Shown one piece after another: positions 11,546 through 23,400 of a stretch of 64,000 bases of DNA (position 1 is its first letter; the number at the start of each line of letters is the position of its first letter). Made by a program: the position numbers and the translations under genes. This stretch comes from Durusdinium trenchii. Taxonomy: Eukaryota > Sar > Dinophyceae > Suessiales > Symbiodiniaceae. The notes beneath the pieces are model-generated. The model was given only the letters and a program-made list of their open reading frames with translations, was not told the DNA's origin and made no database searches. The stretch spans positions 223,757 to 287,756 of the forward strand of contig CAXAMN010003002.1 in assembly GCA_963970005.1 (NCBI GenBank). Direction: 5' to 3'.

Positions 11546-12820
11546 GGAGCTGAGGTTTGGCGGACGCAGGGCCTGAAGATCTCGTGCTGGAGGTGCGGAG
11601 CCGAAGGGAACGGAGATGAGGACGACGTGTCGTCCCACCGCGCGGGCTTATGGGACCGGCTTTGGAGTAGTCAAAGCGTCTTCGGTTTTCACATGTTGAA
11701 GAGGAAGAAGACCATTTTGTTTGGTTTTGGGTCATTAGATGGTGAGGTTTTCACAGGGATTTCAGCTGGTCCAAGTTCTGTTGGACCAAGGTTCCACAAT
11801 GATGACGGCATTGGGAAGGTATCAACGGTTAGGGCTTTTCATGTTCCCAATGTTTTCTTGGTGGTGCGCCATGCCCACCCTCAGCCTGTAACACGTAAGA
11901 ATAACCGAACCATTTGAATAACAGCTAGGTGTAAACGACCCTTTGCCAGGTCGAACCCTACTCGCTTGAGTCGAACATGTCAATCATCGACCTCAGTGAG
12001 GAACCCACCGAATCGATTTCTAGTTTTGTGGGAGAGCTCCCCAACTGAATCTCGACCGTCACGTTTGATTTCCACTTGGTCAGCCCATTGTGTTCCTCCC
12101 AAGGTGCCTTCACAGATGTGGAACATCGCCCGACTGAGTAGGAGAATTGGTCTTCACTTGTCCCTTGCAGCTCTCATAACGGGAGAGAAGCGCACCAAAC
12201 TGGTGGGCGATTCCATTGAACCATGATGGTTTCCACAGTCTCACATCAACTCACCCCTGATTCTCAAAGGTTCCACTCTCAGAAATCAGCATGGTTACGT
12301 GGATGGCATGACCGGTATGGATGACAATCTATTATATTCTATTATCATGTGTTGATCCGACTTAAGTGTGGCTTTGTTCACTCATGTCCGCTTCCGATTT
12401 GCTCCCTCCGTCGGTCCGTCCAGGAAGAGACCACCGTGAGCCCTTTGGCGCAAACCGGGAGGGGGAGGGAACTGACCAACACACCCGGCCGCACCGTTCT
12501 CGCCGACGGTTTTGGGCGAACACTTTTGCCGTGCCAGGGCTGAGAAGAAGAAGAAGAAGAAGCGTGTAGTAGAGTGTAGACCCCCCCGAATCCTCATGGT
12601 TTGGTATGGTTTCGTGGTAAAAATCTTCGGTGTTTTTTGTTCGGGTTCAATGGATGAACATCGTCATCCGAAATCAGGACCATGCCAATACATACTATAG
12701 GACACCTGACTGGACTGGATCACCGGACTACTCCACACCACTGACCATGGTTTACCCATTCGTCCTGATGTTTCCGCAGGTGTCTTTGGAGGGAGATGGA
12801 TGACATTACAATACAAGACG

Positions 12821-12932
12821 TTACACTCTGGAAGACTAACATGGACCCTGAAAAAACAACACTGGTTGGTAGAGGAAAACAACCTTCCAGGTGGCCATTG
12901 TCACGGTCCATGTTAGTGTTCGGGAGTGTATA
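12821..12932. repeat. Hairpin MITE-like element, family A copy 2
   Basis: Ends read TTACACTCTGGAAGACTAAC and, reverse-complemented, TATACACTCCCGAACACTAA. The shared core GGTAGAGGAAAACAACCTTC lies near the centre. Same family as 1718-1824. Confidence 0.7.
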
Positions 12933-13102
12933 GGCGTGAAATTGCAATGGTTCTGGAACAAGTCCTACTTTGATGTCACCGATGCCCATGGCACGCAGTC
13001 GTCTAGAGATGTCTATATCCAATCCTTTCTCCAAAGTTCCACCTACTTGCATCGAAACATCCATCCATCCCTCCCTCCCCTCCCCTCCCCTCCCCTCCCC
13101 TC

Positions 13103-13502
13103 NNNNNNNNNNNNNNNNNNNNNNNNNNNNNNNNNNNNNNNNNNNNNNNNNNNNNNNNNNNNNNNNNNNNNNNNNNNNNNNNNNNNNNNNNNNNNNNNNN
13201 NNNNNNNNNNNNNNNNNNNNNNNNNNNNNNNNNNNNNNNNNNNNNNNNNNNNNNNNNNNNNNNNNNNNNNNNNNNNNNNNNNNNNNNNNNNNNNNNNNNN
13301 NNNNNNNNNNNNNNNNNNNNNNNNNNNNNNNNNNNNNNNNNNNNNNNNNNNNNNNNNNNNNNNNNNNNNNNNNNNNNNNNNNNNNNNNNNNNNNNNNNNN
13401 NNNNNNNNNNNNNNNNNNNNNNNNNNNNNNNNNNNNNNNNNNNNNNNNNNNNNNNNNNNNNNNNNNNNNNNNNNNNNNNNNNNNNNNNNNNNNNNNNNNN
13501 NN
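13103..13502. other. Assembly gap, 400 N
   Basis: A run of exactly 400 N flanked on both sides by CCCCT/TCCCC repeats. The true length is unknown. Confidence 0.99.
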
Positions 13503-14862
13503 CTCCCCTCCCCTCAATCCAGCTGATTCAGAGGTTCCCTCCATCGCACATGACGCCCGAAGTCCGCTGCAGGCGTGTACCCTTCCCTTGGCTCCTCCAC
13601 GCACGGGAACGGAGAATGCCGTCCATGCGCCTGGTGCCTGGGCTCTCTGTCGAGCCGACCCCAAAGCGATGCCACGACAGCTCCGCCCAGCGGCCCCAGG
13701 ACCCCAGGACCTTCCAAGAGGACCCCAGCACCTTCCAGGAGACCAGGACCTTCCTTCTGAGGTATTAAATGGCCTCTCAGCCTCTCGGAGGTGCTTGGGG
13801 AGTCCAAAAACATGGCACAAAAAGACCACCGGACTTGGAAGGTCCTATAAATGGCCGTGCCTCTTTTGGGGATGATTTATGGGGCCGTGGGGAAAAGCAC
13901 CTCAGCGTGCAGCCCGGTTTGTGGACCATGTTTTGTGGGGTCGTTGGGGCTTAGCGAGCGCGGGTTTTGACCAAATAGCAGGATCGTTTGGGTTCACCTG
14001 GGTGCTTTGAAGGGCATGCTAGGCTCTAAAACATGTGTAGCGTTCTTCGGCCTACAAAAAGTGCCCTTGGAGGTGTTGAAAATCCCTTTGTGTTCTTGAG
14101 AGTCGATTCGCTTTTGCGGGAGCCAGGCCCCAGTCGGTTGATACCCTCTGACCGGATCCGCAGGGGTTGATGGGGGGTTGGGTTTGCCCCGATGAGTATC
14201 GTCGACCCATGTTTCGTCGACCGGTCCGGTGTTCGGCGGGATTTGTGGTGACCGGTGTGGAAAAGCCTCGGGGCTGGTCTCCAGAAGTGGAAGAGTGAGA
14301 GAAATGGAATGGTCAGACATGGATGAGGTGAATCCAAAATGGGTGTTCTTAATCACGTGTTTGTATGTTTTTGTCATTATTGGACTCGTCTAGAAAAGGA
14401 AACATATAGAATGCATATCAATATTGAATATAGTGGGTGTGGAAACCAAAAAGGTTTGCCCAGCCAAATTATCACTTTGGCTACTTACATGTTTGTGCCA
14501 ACCTATAGGTTTGCTCAACCCATTTTATTGCTATTCCGACGGGCCCATTTTAGATGAGATTATGAATTGACGAGAATGGATTTGTTAAGCACATGTTTAC
14601 GATGTTATGACTTGAAGCACCTTTGCCCATTTGATGTTCACCAATTTTGGATCACATGAGTGTGGTCGACCTCTATTCTCGGTAGCAACGGGGATGGCAA
14701 ATGTATGGAACTATGGAACAGAGTCACCCAAAATGGCTACACTCTTGGAGACGGTGATGGCAGACATCTCCTGGGAACCCCTGGGCGGTGGCGACGTCTT
14801 ACCAAGTCTTGGCGGTGGCCTGGAGCGAGCCGCGGGGGCGACGAATGGCACCGACGCGGCAG

Positions 14863-14962
14863 GTTCTGGAAGGAAGGTGGCTGCAAGAATGGGAAGGATT
14901 GCAGGCACTGCCATCTGTGCCCCGAGGGTGAAATCCGGCGCAAGAAGAAGATGAAGCATGAA
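14863..14962 (+). CDS. CCCH-type zinc-finger exon, copy 2
   Basis: After an AG|G acceptor at 14861-14862 the frame reads FWKEGGCKNGKDC, then RHCHLCPEGE and a Lys/Arg-rich RRKKKMKHE. C-x5-C-x3-H-L-C-P-x-G is the same module as the exon at 10836-10919, and the basic tail is typical of the dinoflagellate family. A GC donor directly after the final Glu codon (14963) is in phase 0. A stop lies about 30 bases further on (14990-14992), so this could also be the last exon. Two related exons 4 kb apart on the same strand suggest a tandem duplication or one gene with two fingers. The product would be a nucleic-acid-binding protein; no other domain is visible. Confidence 0.6.
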
Positions 14963-16990
14963 GCTTGGCTGATCCAGAATTTAGACTCTTGATTCATAAA
15001 TCCATCACCCGCCCAATTGGATCGTTTCCACCTCTTCGTAATATGCAGGGTGTTAGGATATCAAGAGCCTACATTGGTCTAGTGCTTGCTGACTTGTTCG
15101 GGGCAACGCAAGAGCGAAGAGTTTTAACGAAGGGAGCGGACCAGTTCGAAGCGAGGAACCCCGAACCCCTCGATCTAGTGCAAGGGTGGGCGGACATGAT
15201 CTAGAAAAGGTAGAAAAGTGATTCTGATTCCCGGTTCTATGTATATAAACTTGGTTATAATATATGTAAATTTGTGCATGTCTAGTACATGTCCCCGGTG
15301 TTTGAGCTTAGACGGATCTCTCGGCGTCTTGTTGTGTGTGCTCTCCACACGTGGCAAACGTGTACCGTTCACGAGCTTTTCACCAAGCGTTTGCGGAGTT
15401 TGCGGAGGACGCAGCCATCCAGAGCTTTTCACCAAACAGCTATCCAGGGTTAGATTCGGTGAGCTACTCCGATATTTTGGTGCTTTAAGTTCCGGCCCTG
15501 AGGAAGAGATGAGAATGCTCAAGCGCCAAACCAATGCCAGCAGCAGCTTGACTGAAATTCGGCTGTGCGAAGCCAAGCTGCACACTCATCCCTTCCTTCG
15601 TGTGGCCTTGCCTCATGTCCCGTAGTGGTTGGCTCCGGCACAGGTGACGAAGGTTGTTGTGCCACCGGAGTATCTTCCATGGACTGCATGTGTGTTTTTC
15701 CGTGAGCTGGTGTTTTGAAGGAGCTCTTCATATGATCGCCCGATGTCAATCTAGTAGTTGCATGGAAGGCTCATTCGTGTGCACACAAGGTTGCATATTC
15801 GCACATGGTCGCACTGTGCAGTTTTGCATCACATTTGCTGAAGACTGACACCATTAACCTGTTAAACAAGTTGAGAATTCGTATTCTATGTTTGTTCTGT
15901 AGTGGTCGCTCCTTTTGTGCCCACTCCGAGTTGAGATGACCACACCCACGCGCACTCACATGCACAGGCGCATTGGATCAGCAGTTCCTGCAGATGCAGC
16001 TGCTTCATCAATGGCCCGGGGCCCTTGACTGAGCCGTTTGGCGCCTCGCGACGGGCGGGTCGCGGGAGACGCGATCGGCCTGAGCCATGTTTCCCCGCTC
16101 AAACGAGGCTGAAGAGCCCAACTATGGATGTCCAGTGAACGTGTCTCACCTGTTAAGGGTTACAGATCTGGAGAATTCTGAGGGTTTGGAGAGTGTCCTC
16201 GTATAACTTAATTGAGCAGATTTTTGTTGCACCAGTGGGTGGCCCAGGTATTGGATATGATTTGACAGCGAGAACATGAGCTCCACACATTGTGATCCGG
16301 AGACACATTGTGCACGACACATGGCGCAGGCAGGCTCACATGTATGCGGCCAACATGATTCAATCATCCTTGGCGACTGGGTTGCAAGCCGTCGGAAGCG
16401 GTTGGCCGCTGGGAACTGAGAGCAAATTCTGGAAACACTCTGGCAAGATAGACATCATAGATGCGAATTTTTGGGCAGCTTGAACATAGGTCCGTAAATG
16501 GCTCAGCAGTATATAAATGGCTCCTCTCTACCCCACTTCGGTTGCAAGTGGTTGGTGAGGTCATTTGTAACCATTGGTGAAGGGTCCTTCATTTGGGCCG
16601 CTTGGTTCTCGGTGACAGGGACATCCACCGCGTGTTCGAGCCACTAAGAATCGAGCTGACTGCGGCTCCAACGAGCCCCCCCCAACGCAGGTACCTAGTG
16701 GTTGCCCTGTCTGGAGACCTGTTTACGTAGTGTGGAGATAGCCATTCGTGACCCTTTGAAAGCAGCTAGAGACTCATCGGATCTGAAGAAGCACGGAGTT
16801 TTGGGGTCCCAAGACGCAGCGAGGATCACGTCGGCAAGATGGAGAGAGGGGAGGATCACGTCCCGAAGGATTCATGGTGATAAGAGATGGGGAGTATGGC
16901 GTGATCCGTCTTAGACAATCCAAGAACTGGAAACCGGAACACCGCCTGAAGTTCCACCAGCACCACGGACTTCAGGTGCTTTACAAGTGA

Positions 16991-17110
16991 TATACACTCT
17001 GACGAACACATCACATGGAAGTGGATGGCATGGTCCCGAAAGGAAGACTACTTTCCTCTAGAAACAGGTGGCAACCACCACTTCCATGTGAAGTGTTTGT
17101 CCCAGTGTAT
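16991..17110. repeat. Hairpin MITE-like element, family B copy 1
   Basis: Inverted ends of about 33 bp: left TACACTCTGACGAACACATC and then ACATGGAAGTGG; right, reverse-complemented, TACACTGGGACAAACACTTC and then ACATGGAAGTGG. The centre carries GGAAGACTACTTTCCTCTA, which is the family A core in reverse complement, so A and B are probably branches of one superfamily. Confidence 0.75.
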
Positions 17111-18898
17111 AAATATACATACACTACACACCCCCTGACTGTATCACATCCCTTGACTCACAGAAAAGCCAGACACGACCGGGTTCCGGTGGAACCGACC
17201 GGCTCCCGACCGGCGAACGTGACCGGAGTCCCATTCCACCAAGCTAAAGAAGCCTGTTTGTGACCAAAACCACCAAGGGATCAAAAGGAGGTGGATATAT
17301 AATGTATGATGGCAGTTGTTTCAAGTAGCCTTCATAATACCCTGATCATTGGGTGTTCGCGGGAGGCTTAAGTCTTTTTTAGGTGTGCTTTTCTTTCTCC
17401 AGCATGGGTGAGTCATGGTTTCTCCGCGTCACTTCCGAGGCATCTCTCTCACTTGATCCCAATTAGCCACGGCGGGGCACGGGCGCCCGTTTCGAAGCGC
17501 CACGGAAGGAGGGGCGAGAGCAGGCTTTGAGCACGGAAGGAGCGTCCCGGAGAAGCAAGGAGCGTTTCAATGATGGTTCGGTTAGCAAAGGGCTCGCAAG
17601 TCTCCACAAGTTCAACGAGAACCAGGAGTCACGTTCGTCGGGGTGGTGTGGCTCGTCCTATCCAGTGAATGGATGTTTTTCTGGGCACCCCTATCCCCCA
17701 AGTTCGGCACTCCGTCTTGTGACTCCTGGAAGAAAAGCTCCAACATGATGTTGTTGAGATGTGGTGAGTACGTCAATGCCACCGTGACTTCCAAGTACAG
17801 CTCACGGGAGCCCAGCTCAATCACGGGCTTGCAAACAGTCCGAATACCAAGAGTGCATGAACCCCTGGAACGATCCAGCACGGAAAAGTGGGTTCCATCC
17901 ATGTTCCATCCATGCTGCGACTATGTGCGACTCGCAGGAATGAGGGAAGGTTTTGCCTTCAAAAGAGATAGCTTCAGTCAGTTTCGACAGTTGGTCATGT
18001 TGCACAGTCCCAGTGGCAGTTTTCAAGATGTCCAGATGTCAACCCTCGTCAAAGGCGAGCGGTGGCATATCTTTTTACCGTCCGGGCCCATCCCCAAGCA
18101 AAGGGGGTGAGCACTTTTGCAGAGCCCTGTCGGGGAGTGAAAGTTAATCGAAGAGACAAAGGACCAGTGGAAGCGAATGAGTTGGTTGGACCGGACTCCA
18201 TCCAGAGCGACTCATGGTTTGCATGATTTGCTGCTGATATGGCGACACAGGATGACCCCTGATGGGGATCTCTTCACTCATGCTGAATGCGAACTCAGCC
18301 GGCGGAGTTCAGCCGTAGTTAGATCTTGAACCGCGCGAGCCAGCGGGCAGGTCTCACAGGTGTCTGGGAAAGAACCAGTTCCTGCTTTTCCCTTGTGCAG
18401 CGCAAGACCCGAACTCATCAAAAGTCCTGGTGAAAGAAAAAGGATTGCGGCATGTTGCAGCCATTCACTGAATACACTCCTACAAAAATACGATGGCCTG
18501 GGTTGTGACTGTCACTCACATGTCTACCGGTTCTACCTAACCTTTTGATCATCCCTCCCACGAGGGCTTCACCGCTCCAAGATACCTCTGCTGTAGCGTC
18601 CTTGCTCCTAGTAGCTTCCCGTAGTAATGCCAGGAGCTACGTTCGCAGCGTCCATTCGAAGGTACTTAGAGCCATTTGGAGCCCTAGGGTTCAGGTTGAC
18701 GCTTCATGCTTCAGCACGGTGACCACCGAATCATGACGTCGCCGATTCACCGCATGTCCGAACGCCGGAATGGGTACGAGGTCGGTCTCCAAAACCTGAC
18801 CCACCTGGAACCCCAAACAACCAGAAACAAATGGTTGTTCCAATATGGCAATTGAAATCCTTTAGTTGTCTGGGTTCCAGGTGCAACTGAAAACAGGT

Positions 18899-19007
18899 CC
18901 CAGACACGACTAATGGGGCCATAGATGCCTACATTGGAGTGGTGCCAGGGGGGTCTTTCTGGGGCGGCAGTCCTATGACAGACAGTCCCAGACAGGTCGT
19001 GTCTGGG
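18899..19007. mobile_element. 109-bp element with perfect 12-bp TIR, family F copy 1
   Basis: It begins CCCAGACACGAC and ends GTCGTGTCTGGG, a perfect 12-bp terminal inverted repeat. The interior includes GGGGCGGCAGTCC. Related copies lie at 44637-44732 and, without a clear right end, from 48611. It is non-coding and non-autonomous. Confidence 0.75.
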
Positions 19008-19625
19008 GGTTTTCTGAGAGAGTCCATTTCGAGCCAACCGGCTCGCCGTCCCGCTCGCCGCGTCCACGCCCAGTCTCCGGCCCCTCTAAAACACTGCAAG
19101 ACCGCGCCACGGTCAGTCGCAGGCAGCGCCTTGGCAGCTGCGACTGCGGCACTGGGCGCTGCGACCTTGGCGGCGAAGGCGCCATGGTCCACGTGAAAAG
19201 ACGCGAAAAGAGATGCGGAGAGGTTTGTAGTGTAGACTCTTGATTAACAACCCCACAGAAGAACAGGATAGAATGCCAGTGAGTTTGTTCCTCAATTCCC
19301 CTGAAGACTAGAATTTGAAGTTTAGCGCCCAAAAAATCCACATCACATCTCGAGTAGGCAGGTACGGGGTTTACTTGGATGTTTACAGATCCAGCTGCCT
19401 TGAATCTATGACATGCCTTTTGGCTGGGAACTGATGTACGACTTGGTTTGGGTTGACCGGTTCATCCTTGGAAATTCTTCGAAAATCCTTCGAGGACGTA
19501 GCTCTTCAGGGAACCATCCATAGTTGACATCAGCCAAATCAGATCCAATCACGACATCTAAGGTTCACCTTCACCAATCATCACCAATCAAGGTATAAAT
19601 TATATAATACATTATATGTATACAT

Positions 19626-19741
19626 ACACTAATCAACCATGGAAGTGGACCACCCCTGTTTCGCTGTTAACGTGTGTAGGAGGAAGATGCGTCTTTCCGG
19701 GGGACCATTTTCCACTTCCATGATGATTTCAGGGAGTGCAC
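19626..19741. repeat. Hairpin MITE-like element, family B-like copy
   Basis: CATGGAAGTGG on the left faces CCACTTCCATGATG on the right, with outer ends ACACTAATC and GGGAGTGCA. The centre TAGGAGGAAGATGCGTCTTT resembles the shared A/B core. Confidence 0.55.
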
Positions 19742-20497
19742 ATGTCCGTCATGTTCTTGTCGCGTTTCACCATCATGGGTGGTGGACATTCTGGCTGCCA
19801 CGGAGATGGAAAAGAGGTCTTGAGAACTTCTTTCCATTTTCCTTGTGATTGACGAGGCGTGCACCATGGTGCACTCACTGAAGATTCACATGGTAGGATC
19901 CATTTGACCGGCCGCAAGAATCGTGAGGGTCACTTCTCATACTCCCTCCAACCACCCATCGCCATTGAAAGACCACTTTCCTTTATAAAATATATAGACT
20001 GCTTTTTTACTTCCATGTTTTTGTTTGGGGGAAGGTCAATCACACGCGGGACTGGAGGACTCTCTCTCTCTCTCTACATTCATGTCTACATTCATCCACC
20101 ACCCATTCCCGCAGGCGCGATTTTCGCGAAAAACACGCGTACGAGCGCGAGTGGCGGTCGGCGCCGCTGGATGCAAGCACCTTGGCTGGGCAAGGAAGCA
20201 TGTATACGGGTAGATGGAACATAGACAATTGAAGTTGTAATGGATCGGGTTTGGCAAAGCATGCTCTTGATGGGCAGGAGCCAGTAAGACCGTAAGTTGG
20301 CAATTATCTGCCGGCAGTTGTGTTGTGACCAAACATGCTGAGTGTTTTAAGTTGTATAGTGACTATAGCAACTCGTCCATTCTGAAGCTCACTTCCCACA
20401 CACCTGGCCCTTCACCCCACCCCGTGACCCATGCAGCATGGCATCGCCTGCCTCGTGCCGCCCCCCCTGCCGCCCGACGCGCCCTGCCCTGCCCAAG

Positions 20498-23400
20498 GCG
20501 CATCTTGGTCATGGGGGGCACCCGCTTCATCGGCTGCTATTTGGTCGCCAAGCTTCGGGCACTGGGCCACCAAGTGGCCCCTCAGGCTGAAGACCCAAGT
20601 GGCACCAGGGGACGTAGCTCGGAGAGCCCGCTGGCAGGGATAGATTGATTGGATGGATGGATCGATGAGTTAGATCGACAAGAGTTTATTGGATGTGTTG
20701 CATCTAACATGGCGATGGTTGAACACATGCTGCATATTAAGTTTATTGCATATTAATAGATATTTTTGAGGCACATTTCCATGCATGAGACTTTGGACGT
20801 CCATATTGCCATATTGTATTTCCATTTTCCTTGCCGAAGGATCCCCCGAGGATGGGATCATGACCACTGCTCCAGGGCCTCTTCTGGGGGCAAAAAGCCC
20901 TGAAAGACAAGGCCGTGAGTGGGATACATCGCCCAAGATGCCGGGGGAATGGTCCGGAATCGGTGGCTGCTATTAGGTCCCATTACAAGTCAAAGACCTC
21001 ACTTTACTGGAGATGGTTATACAAAACCCAATATGTAAGGAGGTAAAAGACCTGGTATTCCTGGGTCTTTGGACTTGTAGGGTTCTGTTGAGGGCCAATG
21101 TTTGTTTTTGACTTGGGGTATTTCCAGCCAGTGGTGGGTCGTCGTTGTCAACGTTTCATGAGCCTCACCAAGCCTGCCACTCGCGAGATGGTGCGATGGA
21201 GCTTGCCGCGAGTCGAGGTCGTGTGCAACCGTGGCAAGACCAATGGCGGACTTCCTGAAGCTTAGCGTGTCGTATCCGTGTCATATCGACAATGGCTTGG
21301 CGAGACTGGCATTCCCCTCTACTAATCCAATAGGCTGACTTGTGCTTAGTAGGAAATGAGGGAAGGGATCCAAAGGCTTTCAAAGGAGTCTATTGTGAGC
21401 TCATGTCATTCCCTGATTCACTACAAAGCACCACCAGTCAGTAGGTGGTGAGGGCAGTGTATCGAGGGAAACGGAAAGTTGTGGCTTGGCTACCAAGGCG
21501 TCTATAGGCGGTACACTCCCCTTGGCGTGGTTGCCCTGCATGACAAGATACCTCGAATGACTTTTTAACATTTGCCGCAGCATGCTTCTGTTTGATTCAT
21601 CACATGGTTGTGTCATGCTACTAGCTATGACGATGATTGAAGTGCGACATCGCAGACTGCCATTGATTGCCGGCGATGTGCTTCTCTTTTGAAAAAGCCG
21701 TATGCCGTATGTGGTCTAAGTCACGTGGACGGTGCAAAATACCACGACCCTCCCGACGAATCCCGATGGCTGTGGGTCATAGTAGCAGGGACCCTTGCCT
21801 TCCTGAAGTGGGTTTTCAGGGCCCATGGTCAGTCTTCAGGGCCAATGAATGTTGGAATCTGTAGAACATATCGAAGAAGCACGGGACGTTGTACATATCA
21901 ATCGAACTGTTACATTGAACTACTGCACTGTAATGTTAACTAGTAATGCTGTCCCTAGACGGGCAACGAGTACCTCCTCAGCTTCGGTACGGCTGGACCC
22001 TCCTGACACCCATCTCGGTCCAAGCGAAACAATTTTGACGACTGGAGCCCCCCCAAAAGGGGTCTATATAGCAGGACCCTCCAAGGGGTGTCTATTTATA
22101 GCCCCTTCTATAGCTGTTAAGGGGTGTCCATAAACCACTCCTTTGTGACCTCCTGGTATATGTCACTTCCACAAAGGTCCCAACGCATAGTCCCGACGTC
22201 ACTCAGGAGCGCCTTCCAGGCATTAGCGACGCGGAGTACCAGCAGATGTTGGAGGCAGCTCGGCCGAGCGAAGACGCCGAAGATACCGGTGGAGCGATGT
22301 TCCGGTCAGGGCGGTGAGACGGTCAGGGCATCCTCGCCGTGGGGGGTGGACCCGTGCGACGTTTGGGATGAAGATCCTGTTCCGGTGTGTCCCAGTCAAT
22401 GTGCCTGCAATCAACCTCACCATCATCGTTACAGGCCATAGGGAGATGACGCTCTGGCGGTCGAGAACAGAGTGCAACAGGTCCCTTCGTTTTTGCAGGT
22501 TTTGGGGTAAGTGGTCAGTCCATACTCAAAGCTCAAAGACATCATTTTACTGGACAGTTGGTAATATAGCACTCAAAGAGGTTTGCAGGATCAGGTTTTA
22601 CCGGACTTCATAGGGATACAGTCATATACCGTACCCAAGGGCTCCAGTCGTACCTCCTTAGGTTCGGGATGGCTGGAGCCTGGCACCCACCCCAGTCCCA
22701 CCTTCTTAGAAGATCTTAGAAGGTATTTAGGAGCCCTATAGGAGATCTATAATGATCTGTATGGTGGGTCAAAACCCACTAATCCCTGGTAGGTTGACCT
22801 CCCTCCTAGTCCAGTCCTGGAGCCTTCGTCCGCTCCAGGGGGTCACCGTGCTCCGCGCGGATCGGAAGCAGCCGGAGGAGTTGAAGCGTGCCATCTCGGC
22901 AGTGGCTGGGTATAAAACGAAGAGCCCAAAGAGATGGGACGTGTTTTCCTTTTTTTTTGTGTGTGTGTGCGCTTTTTTGCTGTGTCTTGTTTTTGCGTTT
23001 GCTGGCGTTTTATTTTGTAATGTTTTCTCACATGAATGTGAACACCTGGATTCCCAACACAAGCTGCCAGTTTGGGGTGGTGCATGTTTTTTTTTTCCCT
23101 GGGGAGGTAGTTAAAGATTGTTTGTTGGGTTAACTGATTCCAGGGTTTTAACCTGCATTGACGGGTCACAGAGATTGATGGAATGACCCAGACATGGGAT
23201 GTGGGACTGGCATGATTATAGTGGTGTTCAGAGTAGATGGAACAAACCCCAAGATGTTATATAGGTGTCCATCTAAACCACCAAACTTGGGGATTGTGCC
23301 ATCTACTTCAAAACCACTGTAAGTTGATTTTTGATTGTCATCCCTCCAATCTTTGGGATTCTTCATGCTGCAGGTTTGGACACCCCACCAGAGGATCCCT

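Larger units (their letters stand above)
11546..14862. other. No gene recognised; assembly gap and repeats
   Basis: This interval contains the family A hairpin (12821-12932), the 400-N gap (13103-13502) inside a CCCCT microsatellite, and a GC-rich patch (13540-13760) with a short internal repeat around CCAGGACC. Long ORFs that run across the N gap are artefacts. Confidence 0.5.
14963..20497. other. No gene recognised; three hairpin elements
   Basis: Apart from the elements at 16991-17110, 18899-19007 and 19626-19741, nothing is recognisable. A frame at about 15500-15625 and an Ala-rich frame at about 19050-19195 (which might be a targeting-peptide exon, readable on either strand) have protein-like composition but no supporting splice evidence. 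Any exon coding for the N-terminus of the CSP41-like protein should lie in this interval; I could not find it. Confidence 0.4.

Noticed and set aside
12720..13829. Long ORFs on both strands spanning about 13100-13500
   Set aside because: They run through 400 N translated as unknown residues; the flanks are CCCCT microsatellite with no domain.
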